Position numbers and translations under genes: made by a program. From contig JACQTR010000041.1 in the NCBI GenBank assembly GCA_016210705.1, positions 1-13,519 on the forward strand: DNA of 13,519 nt, in the 5' to 3' direction. Below the pieces are notes generated by a model. The model worked only from the letters and a program-made list of their open reading frames with translations, ran no database searches and was not told the origin of the DNA. The stretch comes from Chloroflexota bacterium. GTDB lineage: Bacteria > Chloroflexota > Dehalococcoidia > JACQTR01. Shown here in pieces: positions 1 through 8,281 of the stretch. Position 1 is the stretch's first letter; every line of letters begins with the position of its first letter.

Positions 1-766
1 CAACGTAGGTAAGTCCCTCCTCTTCAACACCATCTTGGGCCAGAAAAGAGCTATTGTCAACCAAGCCCCCGGAACCACCAGGGATGCTGTCGATACCCTT
101 TTTCACCTCGACGGTCAACCGCTCCTCTTCATCGATACGGCGGGCATTCGGCGCCGCGGGCGGCGTGAGGATGACCTAGAGCGACACAGTGTAGGGAGAG
201 CCCTGGAGGCTATCCATCGCGCCGATGTTGCCCTCCTTGTTACTGACGCCAGCGAGGGCATAACCGCTCAGGACAGCCACATCGCCGGCTACGTTCACCA
301 AGATCTAAAAGGGCTGGTAATCGTGATAAACAAATGGGATCTGATTCCCCACCAAGATAAAGCTTACTTCCGCCAACAAGCTCGGGAGAGGCTGAAATTC
401 CTAAGCTACGCCCCCATTTGCTTTACTTCGGCCAAGCTGGGCCAAGGCATCCCCGAGCTACTTTCTAGCGCCCAAGCCATAGCCCAAGAAAGAGCAAAAC
501 GCCTGCCAACACCCCAAGTCAACGCCTTAATCGAGACTGCCTTAGCAGACCATAATCCCCCCTCAAGGAAGGGCCAACGCCTCAAGATTTTTTATGCCAC
601 CCAAGCGGGAGTTACTCCTCCCACCTTTGTTTTTTTTGCCAACGATGCCCGTCTTATCCACTTTAGCTACCAGCGCTATTTGGAGAACAAAATTAGAGAA
701 GCCTTTGGCTTTACGGGCACACCCCTTCGCCTTATCTTTAAAAGCCGGGGCGAGGGACAGCGATGA
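1..766 (+). CDS. der: GTPase Der (EngA), 3' part: second G domain and KH-like domain
   Basis: The 5' end is cut by the window, and the reading frame starts at base 2. The visible 254 residues begin inside the P-loop (NVGKS, residues 1-5). They continue with the switch I motif PGTTRD (about 22-27), G3 DTAG (45-48), G4 NKWD (110-113) and G5 SAK (143-145). The last roughly 85 residues form the KH-like domain that ends Der proteins, including RLKIFYATQ, FVFFAND and FGFTGTPLRLIF. Der has two tandem G domains, and this is the second, since it leads directly into the KH-like domain. The family acts in the cytoplasm in maturation of the 50S ribosomal subunit. The stop codon overlaps the plsY start by four bases (ATGA), which implies translational coupling. 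Identification is very secure; only the missing N-terminal half is unknown. Confidence 0.96.
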   Translation, partial: NVGKSLLFNTILGQKRAIVNQAPGTTRDAVDTLFHLDGQPLLFIDTAGIRRRGRREDDLERHSVGRALEAIHRADVALLVTDASEGITAQDSHIAGYVHQDLKGLVIVINKWDLIPHQDKAYFRQQARERLKFLSYAPICFTSAKLGQGIPELLSSAQAIAQERAKRLPTPQVNALIETALADHNPPSRKGQRLKIFYATQAGVTPPTFVFFANDARLIHFSYQRYLENKIREAFGFTGTPLRLIFKSRGEGQR

Positions 767-1380
767 TCATTCTCGTATTGGTGGCAAGCTACTTTTGGGG
801 TTCGGTACCCTGGGGTTTGGTGGTAGGCAAGTTAACGCACCGGGTCGACATCCGAAAGTACGGCAGCGGTAAGATCGGCTTCGCCAATGTACTGCGCACC
901 TCAGGCTTCATGGCTTCAGTGATCGTACTGGTGGCCGATCTGTCCAAAGGTGCCCTAGCCGTTCTTCTGGCCCGCTACGCCCTTCACTCCTCATTGGGAG
1001 AAATGGCAGCGGCTTTGGCAGCCATCGCCGGCCACAACTGGTCGCTCTTCATAGGTTTCCAAGGCGGCCGAGGGGTTACCGCCAGCCTAGGAGCATCTAC
1101 AACCATGGTTCCTTGGTCGGCGGTGCCGGGGCTGGCGGTGGCATTAGTTACCATGGCCACCACCCGCTACGTTTCCCTGGGCTCCATGCTTGGCGCTGCT
1201 ACTGTTCTCGTGGTTATATTAATTCTAGTGCTTCAAAATCGAGCCCCTCAAGAATACCTGATATTTGGTGTCATCGCCCTATCGTTGATCGTGTTTCAAC
1301 ATCGAGATAATATCGTCCGGCTATGGGCAGGGAGAGAACGCAGATTGGGTGAGAAGGGAGAAAGGCGGGAACATCCGTGA
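763..1380 (+). CDS. plsY: Glycerol-3-phosphate acyltransferase PlsY
   Basis: This is a 205-residue polytopic membrane protein of normal family length. PlsY moves an acyl group from acyl-phosphate to sn-glycerol-3-phosphate, making lysophosphatidic acid at the inner membrane. Visible family motifs are GSVPWG (13-18), the phosphate-binding loop GSGKIG (34-39) followed by NVLRT (42-46), DLSKG (59-63), GHNW (90-93) and the third motif FQGGRGV (99-105), plus the C-terminal HRDNIVRL. Two positions differ from the usual pattern: Asn in GSGNxG is Lys37, and FKGGKG reads FQGGRG. The hydrophobic helices between motifs fit the known fold. The ATG start overlaps the der stop and has GAGGGA five bases upstream. 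The stop overlaps the gpsA GTG start (GTGA). Its neighbour gpsA supplies the glycerol-3-phosphate substrate, which supports the assignment. Confidence 0.93.
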   Translation: MIILVLVASYFWGSVPWGLVVGKLTHRVDIRKYGSGKIGFANVLRTSGFMASVIVLVADLSKGALAVLLARYALHSSLGEMAAALAAIAGHNWSLFIGFQGGRGVTASLGASTTMVPWSAVPGLAVALVTMATTRYVSLGSMLGAATVLVVILILVLQNRAPQEYLIFGVIALSLIVFQHRDNIVRLWAGRERRLGEKGERREHP

Positions 1381-2411
1381 CCAAGGTAGCTGTTATTGGC
1401 ACCACCCGCTGGGGAACCACCTTGGCTATAATGCTAGCCCGTCAAAAACAAGAGGTAGCCCTTTGGGCGCGAACCGAGGATGAGGCCGAGCGGCTTAATC
1501 AGGAAGGAGAAAACAAAGAGCGTCTTCCTGGCTTTCCCTTCCCACCTGGCTTGAAAGTGACTAACTCTTTGGACAAAGCCCTAGACGCAACCGCCTTAGT
1601 TATCATAGCTGTGCCCTCGGTCGCCATGCGTACCAATGTACGCCAAATAAGAGACTGCCTCCCCCCCCAGGCTATAATCATGAGCGCCACCAAAGGTCTA
1701 GAGCTAGCCACCATCAAGCGCATGTCCCAGGTTATGAAAGATGAACTTCCTCCGAACCTTCACCCTCAAATTTGTGTCCTCTCTGGCCCTAACCTTTCTT
1801 GGGAGATAGCCAGCGGAATGCCGGCAGCCACCGTGGTGGCCGCTAGTGAACTACAGGTGGCAAAGGGAGCCCAAGAGATAATGATGACCCCACTTTTTCG
1901 AGTATATACCAACACAGATGTGATAGGGGTGGAGTTAGGCGGAAGTCTTAAGAACGTTATCGCCCTGGGAGCAGGCATGGCCGATGGACTGGGTTACGGA
2001 AGCAACGCCAAAGCAGCTTTTATGACACGCGGCCTGGCCGAAATCACCCGCTTGGGAGCAGCCGCCGGAGCCAATCCCCTCACCTTTGCCGGATTAGCAG
2101 GCTTTGGAGACCTAGTAACCACCTGCTGTAGCCCTTTAAGCCGTAACCACACTGCGGGCGCAGAGTTGGCCAAAGGGCGCACCCTAGCCAATACCCGAGC
2201 CCTACTGACCACTGTGGAGGGCGTAAATACCACCACAGCCAGCCTCCAGCTAGCTCAAAGTCTCGGTGTGGAGATGCCTATAACGGAACAAATCTATCGT
2301 GTCCTTTTCGAGGATTTAGCCCCCCGCCAGGCGGTGGCCCAACTCATGGGACGACAAGCTAAGGGGGAATGGCAAGGGATGGCAAATCACGAAGGGCGCC
2401 GATGGGTATAA
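1377..2411 (+). CDS. gpsA: Glycerol-3-phosphate dehydrogenase [NAD(P)+]
   Basis: This 344-residue cytoplasmic enzyme reduces dihydroxyacetone phosphate to sn-glycerol-3-phosphate, the backbone for phospholipids, and so feeds PlsY encoded just upstream. The N-terminal Rossmann domain starts VAVIGTTRWG (4-13). It is followed by SATKGLE, LSGPN and the helical substrate domain with ELGGSLKNVIALGAG, which contains the expected catalytic lysine (Lys192). FAGLAGFGDLVTTC and SRNH near the substrate pocket are also typical. The dinucleotide loop reads G8-T-T-R-W-G13 instead of GxGxWG, so the middle glycine is a threonine. The rest of the protein is intact, so I read this as a lineage variant rather than decay. 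The GTG start overlaps the plsY stop by four bases, and the 3' end overlaps the following glycosyltransferase by ten bases. Confidence 0.95.
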   Translation: MTKVAVIGTTRWGTTLAIMLARQKQEVALWARTEDEAERLNQEGENKERLPGFPFPPGLKVTNSLDKALDATALVIIAVPSVAMRTNVRQIRDCLPPQAIIMSATKGLELATIKRMSQVMKDELPPNLHPQICVLSGPNLSWEIASGMPAATVVAASELQVAKGAQEIMMTPLFRVYTNTDVIGVELGGSLKNVIALGAGMADGLGYGSNAKAAFMTRGLAEITRLGAAAGANPLTFAGLAGFGDLVTTCCSPLSRNHTAGAELAKGRTLANTRALLTTVEGVNTTTASLQLAQSLGVEMPITEQIYRVLFEDLAPRQAVAQLMGRQAKGEWQGMANHEGRRWV

Positions 2412-3094
2412 AAGTATCCATCATCGTGCCTGTATATAATGAGAGTGCCACCATAAAGGAGCTTTTGACCCGCATCCATGCCTTTTCTCTTGATACCATA
2501 GAAAAAGAGATAATCTGCGTCGATGACGCCTCCAACGATGGCACTGGGGAAATTCTGACAGCAGAGGCGGGAAAGACCGATACCTACATAGTCCGCCACA
2601 CTCGCAATCAAGGTAAAGGGGCCGCCATTCGCAGCGGATTGCAACATGCCAAAGGGGATATTATTATTATCCAAGATGCCGATTTGGAATATGACCCCGC
2701 TGACTATGCACATTTGCTGAAACCCATCCTCAGGGGCAATGCCCAAGTCGTCTATGGCTCCCGACTCTTGGGCTGGCCTCAAGCCACATCCCGGGGACAC
2801 CTTTGGGGAAACCGATTTCTCACCAGCATGACCAACCTACTTTTTGGTGCCCACCTCACCGATATGGAAACGGGCTATAAGATATTCACCGCTGAGGTTA
2901 AGGCAGGACTAAAACTCACCGCTCCCCGTTGGGGATTTGACCCAGAAATTACCGCCCAGATCCTCAGCATGGGCTACCCAATTCATGAGGTCCCCATCTC
3001 TTATGCCCCCAGAAAGCCCCAGGCGGGAAAAAAGATTCGCTGGCGGGACGGTTTTGTCGTTCTCTACACTTTGTTCCGCCATCGATTTCACTAA
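2402..3094 (+). CDS. Family 2 glycosyltransferase, DPM1/polyprenyl-phosphate sugar synthase type
   Basis: This is a 230-residue GT-A fold enzyme. It opens with VSIIVPVYNE (5-14), followed by VDDASNDGT (40-48), a long nucleotide-sugar domain and the DxD metal motif in QDADLEYDP (91-99). It then has GSRL (119-122), the DMETGYK segment (154-160), and a GFDPEI / HEVPISY block typical of dolichyl- or undecaprenyl-phosphate mannose/glucose synthases. By family, it probably transfers a hexose from a nucleotide sugar to polyprenyl phosphate on the cytoplasmic face. No C-terminal transmembrane helices are present, so it would be soluble or peripheral. I chose ATG 2402 because the fold starts at once there. 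An in-frame ATG at 2369 would add eleven unlike residues, and its purine run lies too close to be a useful ribosome site. The next gene, a YfhO-like protein, starts directly after the stop. The exact sugar cannot be told. Confidence 0.88.
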   Translation: MGIKVSIIVPVYNESATIKELLTRIHAFSLDTIEKEIICVDDASNDGTGEILTAEAGKTDTYIVRHTRNQGKGAAIRSGLQHAKGDIIIIQDADLEYDPADYAHLLKPILRGNAQVVYGSRLLGWPQATSRGHLWGNRFLTSMTNLLFGAHLTDMETGYKIFTAEVKAGLKLTAPRWGFDPEITAQILSMGYPIHEVPISYAPRKPQAGKKIRWRDGFVVLYTLFRHRFH

Positions 3095-5968
3095 ATGGCT
3101 GCCCCAAGGGGCACATTGAGAAAAGGATTAAAGGATGTCCTGATCCTAGGCCTTCTTTTAGCCCTGATCCTTATTTTTTATTGGAAAATCGCCTTCAGCG
3201 GCCGTATCCTAGCTAGTTACGACCTTTTTACCTATTACTACCCCTATAAAGCCTATATGGCCTCCCTAAAATGGGGCCAATGGCCGTTGTGGAACCCCTA
3301 TCTCTTTATGGGCTTTCCCTTATTAGCGAACATCCAGCCTGGCTTTTTCTATCCCTTCAACTTTATTACCCGAAGCATGGACCCCCCTCAGGCGGTCAAT
3401 CTCTCCGTTCTGGTTCACATATTCTTAGCCGGGGCCTTCACCTATATTTTGACTCGGGTCACCCTGGGTTTGGATCGCCTAAGCGCCACTATGTCGGCCA
3501 TGGTTTTTATGTTCAGCGGCCATATCTCTGCCCAAGTAGGCCACATCAATCGCCTCAACAGCTTTGTCTGGATGCCCCTTCTCTTTGTCGCTATGGACCT
3601 GGCTTATCGAAAACGCCATCCCGCTTGGGTATTAGGAGGCAGTCTGGTTATGGGATTGCTTCTGGTGGGCCATCCCCAGGAATCCTTCATCACTCTCCTT
3701 GGTCTCGGACTTTTCGCCTTATACTTAGGGCTGCGGGGAGAAGCTTCGGCTTCGGCACATGTCTCCCAAGGCGTAAGCCAAAGGCCGTCCATCTTAAAAA
3801 GATTGATCCGAGCTGGAGCCATCCTGCTGGCTATGACAATCATAGGAGCAGGAATAGCTGCCCTCCAGCTCTTGCCCACCATGGAACTCTCCACCCAGTC
3901 TATTCGCAGCGGCGGCTTGCCCTACGGAGAGGCGTCTTCCTTTTCTCTGCCTCCACAAGAGATCCTGCGCTCACTACTTCCTACCTTCGTCAAGCCTCCT
4001 TTTAGCGAGTACGTGGCCTACATCGGCATCTTCCCTATCGCCCTAGTTTTAGTCGCCTTCCGAAAACGGCCCCACAACTCTTACACCCCCTTTTGCCTCC
4101 TCCTGGCCGTAGTTGGGTTTATTTTGGCCCTAGGAGGTTACACACCCCTCTACCCGGTGTTGTACCGCATTTTACCCGGCATCGACCTCTTTCGGGTACC
4201 TGCCCGCTGGCTTTACCTCTACACTTTTGCTATGGCCCTAGCCGCCGGAATTGGTCTGAACACACTGACCCAAGGCCGAGGGATAACCACCAAGGCACGA
4301 GCTCACAAAAGAGTTATTTTCCCCATCCTGGCAGTTCTCTTCTGGGGAGGTTTTGAACTGGCTCGCCTCAATATACTCATACCTCCTGGCTTCGTACTGG
4401 GCCTTTGGGGGGGGATGGGTCTTCTGGCCTTAGCCCTTACATCCTGGTCAGCCTCTAAAATCCCCCCCACCCTACTAGCCTCGATCCTCTTGGCCCTGGT
4501 GGGATTGGAGCTATTCTTCGCTGGTAGAGATCTGGAATTCAATCATCCTGTTCCACCTCAAGCCTACTCTTCTCTGAGACCAGCCGTCGCCCAACTGCTC
4601 ACCGACCAAGGAAATTACCGCATCCTCAGCCTAGCCAGCTCTGACTTCGAGCCCGGTGATAAGGCAGAACTTCAGGCCATCTTTGGCGACAATTTGTCTT
4701 CCACCGATATTGATTTCTTTATCGCCAGCGCCAAATACAAAGAGGTCTTGGCCTCTAACTTGCCCCTGCGTTACCAAATAGCCACCATAGATGGCTATGA
4801 TGTGTTGCCTCTCCAACGTTATGTAGAGTTCAAGAAACTCCTCTTTGACAGTGGCGGAGTAGCCTCCGGAGCCGATCCCAATCAACCCGATGGCCTGCTG
4901 CGCCTCCAACTGCGGAATATTCCCGATAGCCGAGTGCTGGGGGCCCTAAGTGTGAAATACATCATCACCGATAAAACCAATGACCCTTGGGTGGACAACG
5001 TTTATTATGATTTAGCCTCCACCGTGGTAGTGGGCCGCAACAATCCAGCCTATCTGGACTCTCTTCCGTCTTTCGAAGCCACCGCTATAGGTATAATCTC
5101 CCACCTGGCCCAAGGATCAGGGCTACTTCAGGGCCAACCCATTGCCAGGGTTAGCGTTAGAGACCAGGAAGGAAAGATTATCACCACCACCCTGCGGGCG
5201 GGGATAGACACCGCTGAAGGGGAAAACCAGGAGTTAGGGAACCAACGTCAGCCTCGGATCGTCTCCCAAGATAAAGGCGAGCCCCAAATCCATAATTTCT
5301 ATACCCGGGTCGAACTGGGAAAAGCCACCTACCCTAGAGAGATTAAAGTGGAATACCTGGCGCCGCAGGGCGAACTCAGCCTCCGCGGGCTAAGCCTAAT
5401 TGACGGCCGCACCCAGGCTGCCGAGGCTCTAACTCTCAACCCCCGACTCAAGCTGGTGCACAGCGGCGATGTCAAGATCTACGAAAATCTGGACTGGATG
5501 CCCCGAGCCTATTTGGTACATGACTGGAAATTGGCCACCACTTTAGATGATACTTTAGATATATTAAAAGGGGATTTTAGGAATAGGGTAGTTTTAACCG
5601 AGAGCCCCAAGGATATGAACGGACGCCCGTCCGTAGCCACAAAGGACAGGGTAGAGACAACGAAAGATGAGCCAGATAAGATCAACATCTCGGCTCAACT
5701 GGCTCGTCCTGGCTTTCTCGTTCTCACCGACGCGTATTATCCCGGCTGGAAGGCATGGGTGGATGGCAGCCCAGCTCCCATATATCGCGCCCAATACCTC
5801 TTTCGCGCCCTCTACCTAGCCCCAGGCCAACACGAAATAGAGTTCCGCTACGAGCCCGCCTCTTGGCGCTGGGGCTGGCTCATCACTAGGCTAACTTTGG
5901 CCCTGGTCATTGGCCTATTAGGGCTTATGGCTCTGAAGGCCATCTTAGGCCGAAGGGCTAAGGATTGA
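3095..5968 (+). CDS. YfhO-like polytopic membrane protein (putative GT-C type glycosyltransferase)
   Basis: This 957-residue protein has a first membrane helix at about 13-32. A loop follows with YYYPYKAY, PLWNPYLFMG and NIQPGFFYP, the arrangement seen in YfhO and in other membrane sugar transferases with an acidic residue after the first helix (here ASYDLF). Many hydrophobic helices run to about residue 475, including the GYTPLYPVLYRILPG and LFRVPARW block typical of YfhO. A large soluble, probably extracytoplasmic region spans about 476-920 and includes the family hallmark LTDAYYPGWKAWVDG near 875-889. A last helix lies at about 925-948. YfhO in Firmicutes works with a GT2 enzyme to add sugars to teichoic acids on the outer face. 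The GT2 gene abutting directly upstream makes a similar two-step role here likely, with an unknown acceptor. Family membership is firm; the reaction is inferred. Confidence 0.85.
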   Translation: MAAPRGTLRKGLKDVLILGLLLALILIFYWKIAFSGRILASYDLFTYYYPYKAYMASLKWGQWPLWNPYLFMGFPLLANIQPGFFYPFNFITRSMDPPQAVNLSVLVHIFLAGAFTYILTRVTLGLDRLSATMSAMVFMFSGHISAQVGHINRLNSFVWMPLLFVAMDLAYRKRHPAWVLGGSLVMGLLLVGHPQESFITLLGLGLFALYLGLRGEASASAHVSQGVSQRPSILKRLIRAGAILLAMTIIGAGIAALQLLPTMELSTQSIRSGGLPYGEASSFSLPPQEILRSLLPTFVKPPFSEYVAYIGIFPIALVLVAFRKRPHNSYTPFCLLLAVVGFILALGGYTPLYPVLYRILPGIDLFRVPARWLYLYTFAMALAAGIGLNTLTQGRGITTKARAHKRVIFPILAVLFWGGFELARLNILIPPGFVLGLWGGMGLLALALTSWSASKIPPTLLASILLALVGLELFFAGRDLEFNHPVPPQAYSSLRPAVAQLLTDQGNYRILSLASSDFEPGDKAELQAIFGDNLSSTDIDFFIASAKYKEVLASNLPLRYQIATIDGYDVLPLQRYVEFKKLLFDSGGVASGADPNQPDGLLRLQLRNIPDSRVLGALSVKYIITDKTNDPWVDNVYYDLASTVVVGRNNPAYLDSLPSFEATAIGIISHLAQGSGLLQGQPIARVSVRDQEGKIITTTLRAGIDTAEGENQELGNQRQPRIVSQDKGEPQIHNFYTRVELGKATYPREIKVEYLAPQGELSLRGLSLIDGRTQAAEALTLNPRLKLVHSGDVKIYENLDWMPRAYLVHDWKLATTLDDTLDILKGDFRNRVVLTESPKDMNGRPSVATKDRVETTKDEPDKINISAQLARPGFLVLTDAYYPGWKAWVDGSPAPIYRAQYLFRALYLAPGQHEIEFRYEPASWRWGWLITRLTLALVIGLLGLMALKAILGRRAKD

Positions 5969-6004
5969 CAACAACGTCGTTGCCAATCTAAACTGCAGGC
6001 ACTC

Positions 6005-8266
6005 ATGTCACAAGTAATTTTGTCTTCCAACCTAAAGTCCATAATCAAACGGGGTTGGTTGCTGGTCTTGGCCCTAGTCTTGGTGTTACCAGCATCTCCC
6101 GTCCAGAGCCAAACCATTGAACGCATCGGGAAAATACGCTGGGCTTACTACGTAGCTTACGATGCCAACTCTCTCGGCTCTCTTAAAGAACATATTGACA
6201 GCTTAGATTATGTATCGCCCTTCTGGTTTCAACTTGATGATGGTGGGAACTTAAATAACATCAACCAAGATGATTTTGACGGCGTAGCCCAGTTTGTCCA
6301 ATCTAGAGGGGTTAAACTAGTGCCTACGGTTAAAAATGGAGCCACAGGAGGCGCTTTTCACTCGGTCTTGGCCGATCCTGCTCTGCGAACCCAAACCATA
6401 GGTCGCTTGGTAGAGTTAGCGATGAGCCGAGGCTACGATGGCCTTCACATCGACTTTGAAAACCTCGATAGTGGTGACCGTCCCCATCTTAGCGCCTTCA
6501 TGGCGGAACTGGCGGCTGCGCTACGGAGCCGAGGCAAATTGGTAAGTCAAGCCGTTGCCGCCAAAGAGGAGGAAAAGACTACCGGCTGGGCGGGTGTTTA
6601 CGATTACTCTGCCTTGGCTCCCTCTAACGACCTAATAGTTCTCATGGCCTACGGCTACCGCACCGCCTCCAGCTCTGTTCCTGGCTCAACAGCCCCCATC
6701 CTTTGGGTGGAGAAAAGCGTGGCCTACGCCGCCAGTCAAATTCCAGCAGACAAGCTTATTTTGGGGGTGCCTTGGTGGGGCTACGACTGGAATTTGACCA
6801 TAGGCCCCCCCGCCACCTCCTTACGTTATGCCCAAAGTATCGCCTTAGCCCAACAGCATGGGGCTGCCATCGCTTATGACGAAGCCAGCCAAGGGGCCAC
6901 CTTCAGCTATAACTCCGGAGGGCAAAATCACCAGGTGTGGTTCGAAAACCGCCGCAGCCTGGATGCCAAATTGGATCTAGTCTTTAAGTATGGGCTGGCC
7001 GGGGCCGCGGGCTGGCGTCTAGGCCACGAGGATCCCGAGGCCTGGGCATCTTTTGATGCCCGGTTGGGCTTTCGCACCTGGTTCTTCGCCGAGGGAGCTA
7101 CCGCCACCCCCTATCACACCTGGATCCTTATGCTGAACCCTAACCCTTACTCCGTCCAGGCCAAAGTCACCTTTATGAAGGAAGATGGTTCCACCGTAAT
7201 CAAAAACTACACCTTGCGCCCCACCTCTCGCTTTAATCTCTTTGTCAACGCTGTGGTGCCCAACGCCGCTTTGTCTACCAAAGTGGAGGCAGATGCAACC
7301 ATCTTCGTAGAACGGGCCATGTATTTTGGCCACGATGGCCACGTCTCAGCCGGGGTCAACGCACCCCGCTATAATTGGTATCTACCCGAGGGCTTCACTG
7401 GCCCTGGATTCCATACCTGGCTATTACTTATGAATCCCAATCCCGTACCCTCTCCTGTTACCCTAACCTTCATGAAGGAAGACGGCTCTACGGTAGTTAA
7501 GAGCTACACCCTGGGCCCTACCTCACGTCTTAATATCTGGGCCAACGAAATCCTCCCCAATAGTGCTTTCGCCACCGAGGTATCTGCCCAGGCACCAGTG
7601 GTGGCGGAGAGAGCCACCTATTTCGATGGCGGAAAGGGAGGGCATGGCTCTGTGGGTAGCACTTACACCTCAAAACAATGGCAGCTCGCCGAAGGCTACA
7701 CGGGCTTTGATAGCTGGCTCCTCTTCATGAACCCCAATCCGGTGCCGGCCCAGGTGACGATGACCCTCAACCCAGAGGGAGGCCAACCAGTAGTACGCAC
7801 TTTCAATCTTAAGCCTTCCAGCCGCTTCAATATCTATACCAACTCTTTCCTTCCCCCCAATACCCCCTTTGCCACCACAGTGACGTCCGACCAGCCTATA
7901 GTTCTGGAGCGATCCATGTACTGGGGGTCAAGTCTCAATGGACACAGTTCTTTAGCGGCCACCGCTCCATCTACTACCTGGTTCTTAGCAGAGGGCGCTA
8001 CCGCCTATCCTTTTGAGGAATGGGTATTCATCTCCAATCCCGGCAGCGTACCCACCAATGCTAACTTAACTTTTATGAAAGAGGATGGCACCACCCTAAG
8101 CCGGAATTACAACGTGGCCGCCCGATCCCGTATCACCGTCCATGTGGACGACATAGTGCCCGATAGCGCCCTATCCATACGAGTGGATAGCGACCAGCCC
8201 ATAGTGGTGGAGCGGACTATGTATTTCGGGATCGGTGGCACCAACAGCTTAGGTATGGCACAATAA
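6005..8266 (+). CDS. Secreted GH18-family glycosidase with four C-terminal FAEG-type repeats
   Basis: This is a 753-residue protein. A signal peptide is clear: basic residues to about 16, a hydrophobic core at 18-29, then ASPVQS with probable cleavage near 36. Residues 43 to about 350 form a GH18 barrel of the YaaH/SleL type. The catalytic strand is YDGLHIDFEN with Glu152 as acid and Asp150 before it, LMAYGYR (213-219) follows, then GVPWWGYDW near 254-262 and a WRLGHEDP end. GH18 enzymes of this branch cleave N-acetylglucosamine-containing glycans such as peptidoglycan or chitin, but the substrate here is not shown. From Trp359 to the end there are four repeats with period near 100. A 36-base gap follows the YfhO gene, and only a weak ribosome site is seen. 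No membrane anchor or sorting signal is visible, so it is probably released or bound through the repeats. Confidence 0.87.
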   Translation: MSQVILSSNLKSIIKRGWLLVLALVLVLPASPVQSQTIERIGKIRWAYYVAYDANSLGSLKEHIDSLDYVSPFWFQLDDGGNLNNINQDDFDGVAQFVQSRGVKLVPTVKNGATGGAFHSVLADPALRTQTIGRLVELAMSRGYDGLHIDFENLDSGDRPHLSAFMAELAAALRSRGKLVSQAVAAKEEEKTTGWAGVYDYSALAPSNDLIVLMAYGYRTASSSVPGSTAPILWVEKSVAYAASQIPADKLILGVPWWGYDWNLTIGPPATSLRYAQSIALAQQHGAAIAYDEASQGATFSYNSGGQNHQVWFENRRSLDAKLDLVFKYGLAGAAGWRLGHEDPEAWASFDARLGFRTWFFAEGATATPYHTWILMLNPNPYSVQAKVTFMKEDGSTVIKNYTLRPTSRFNLFVNAVVPNAALSTKVEADATIFVERAMYFGHDGHVSAGVNAPRYNWYLPEGFTGPGFHTWLLLMNPNPVPSPVTLTFMKEDGSTVVKSYTLGPTSRLNIWANEILPNSAFATEVSAQAPVVAERATYFDGGKGGHGSVGSTYTSKQWQLAEGYTGFDSWLLFMNPNPVPAQVTMTLNPEGGQPVVRTFNLKPSSRFNIYTNSFLPPNTPFATTVTSDQPIVLERSMYWGSSLNGHSSLAATAPSTTWFLAEGATAYPFEEWVFISNPGSVPTNANLTFMKEDGTTLSRNYNVAARSRITVHVDDIVPDSALSIRVDSDQPIVVERTMYFGIGGTNSLGMAQ
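7076..8263 (+). repeat. Four tandem ~100-residue protein repeats (FAEG type) in the GH18 protein
   Basis: The repeats start at Trp359, Trp458, Trp559 and Trp659 (bases 7079, 7376, 7679, 7979), giving spacings of 99, 101 and 100 residues. Each unit opens W-x-x-x-E-G, has a W-(I/L/V)-x-x-x-NP core, and usually carries FMKEDG, then a (P/A)xSR turn and a closing VERxMY-like segment. Unit 3 replaces the FMKEDG stretch with a different loop. The pattern suggests beta-sandwich units resembling those at the C-termini of secreted proteins in Chloroflexota and Actinobacteria. I cannot name the family with certainty. The DNA copies have diverged at many third positions, so this is an old duplication under protein-level selection. 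Confidence 0.85.
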
Positions 8267-8281
8267 GGTTAGGAAACGCCC

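Noticed and set aside
2369..2401. Earlier in-frame ATG for the family 2 glycosyltransferase
   Set aside because: The eleven added residues are basic and unlike the family, the purine run ends one base before the ATG, and the fold begins at 2402.
4407..4414. Run of eight G in the YfhO-like gene, with similar C8 in gpsA (1661-1668) and T8 in der (630-637), as phase-variable tracts
   Set aside because: The tracts lie in housekeeping or single-copy genes with intact frames. Their length is modest and expected by chance given the codons used.
5972..5985. Small palindrome CAACGTCGTTG in the gap before the GH18 gene as a terminator or operator
   Set aside because: The arms are five bases with a one-base centre, which cannot fold as a hairpin. 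No T run follows and there is no promoter nearby.
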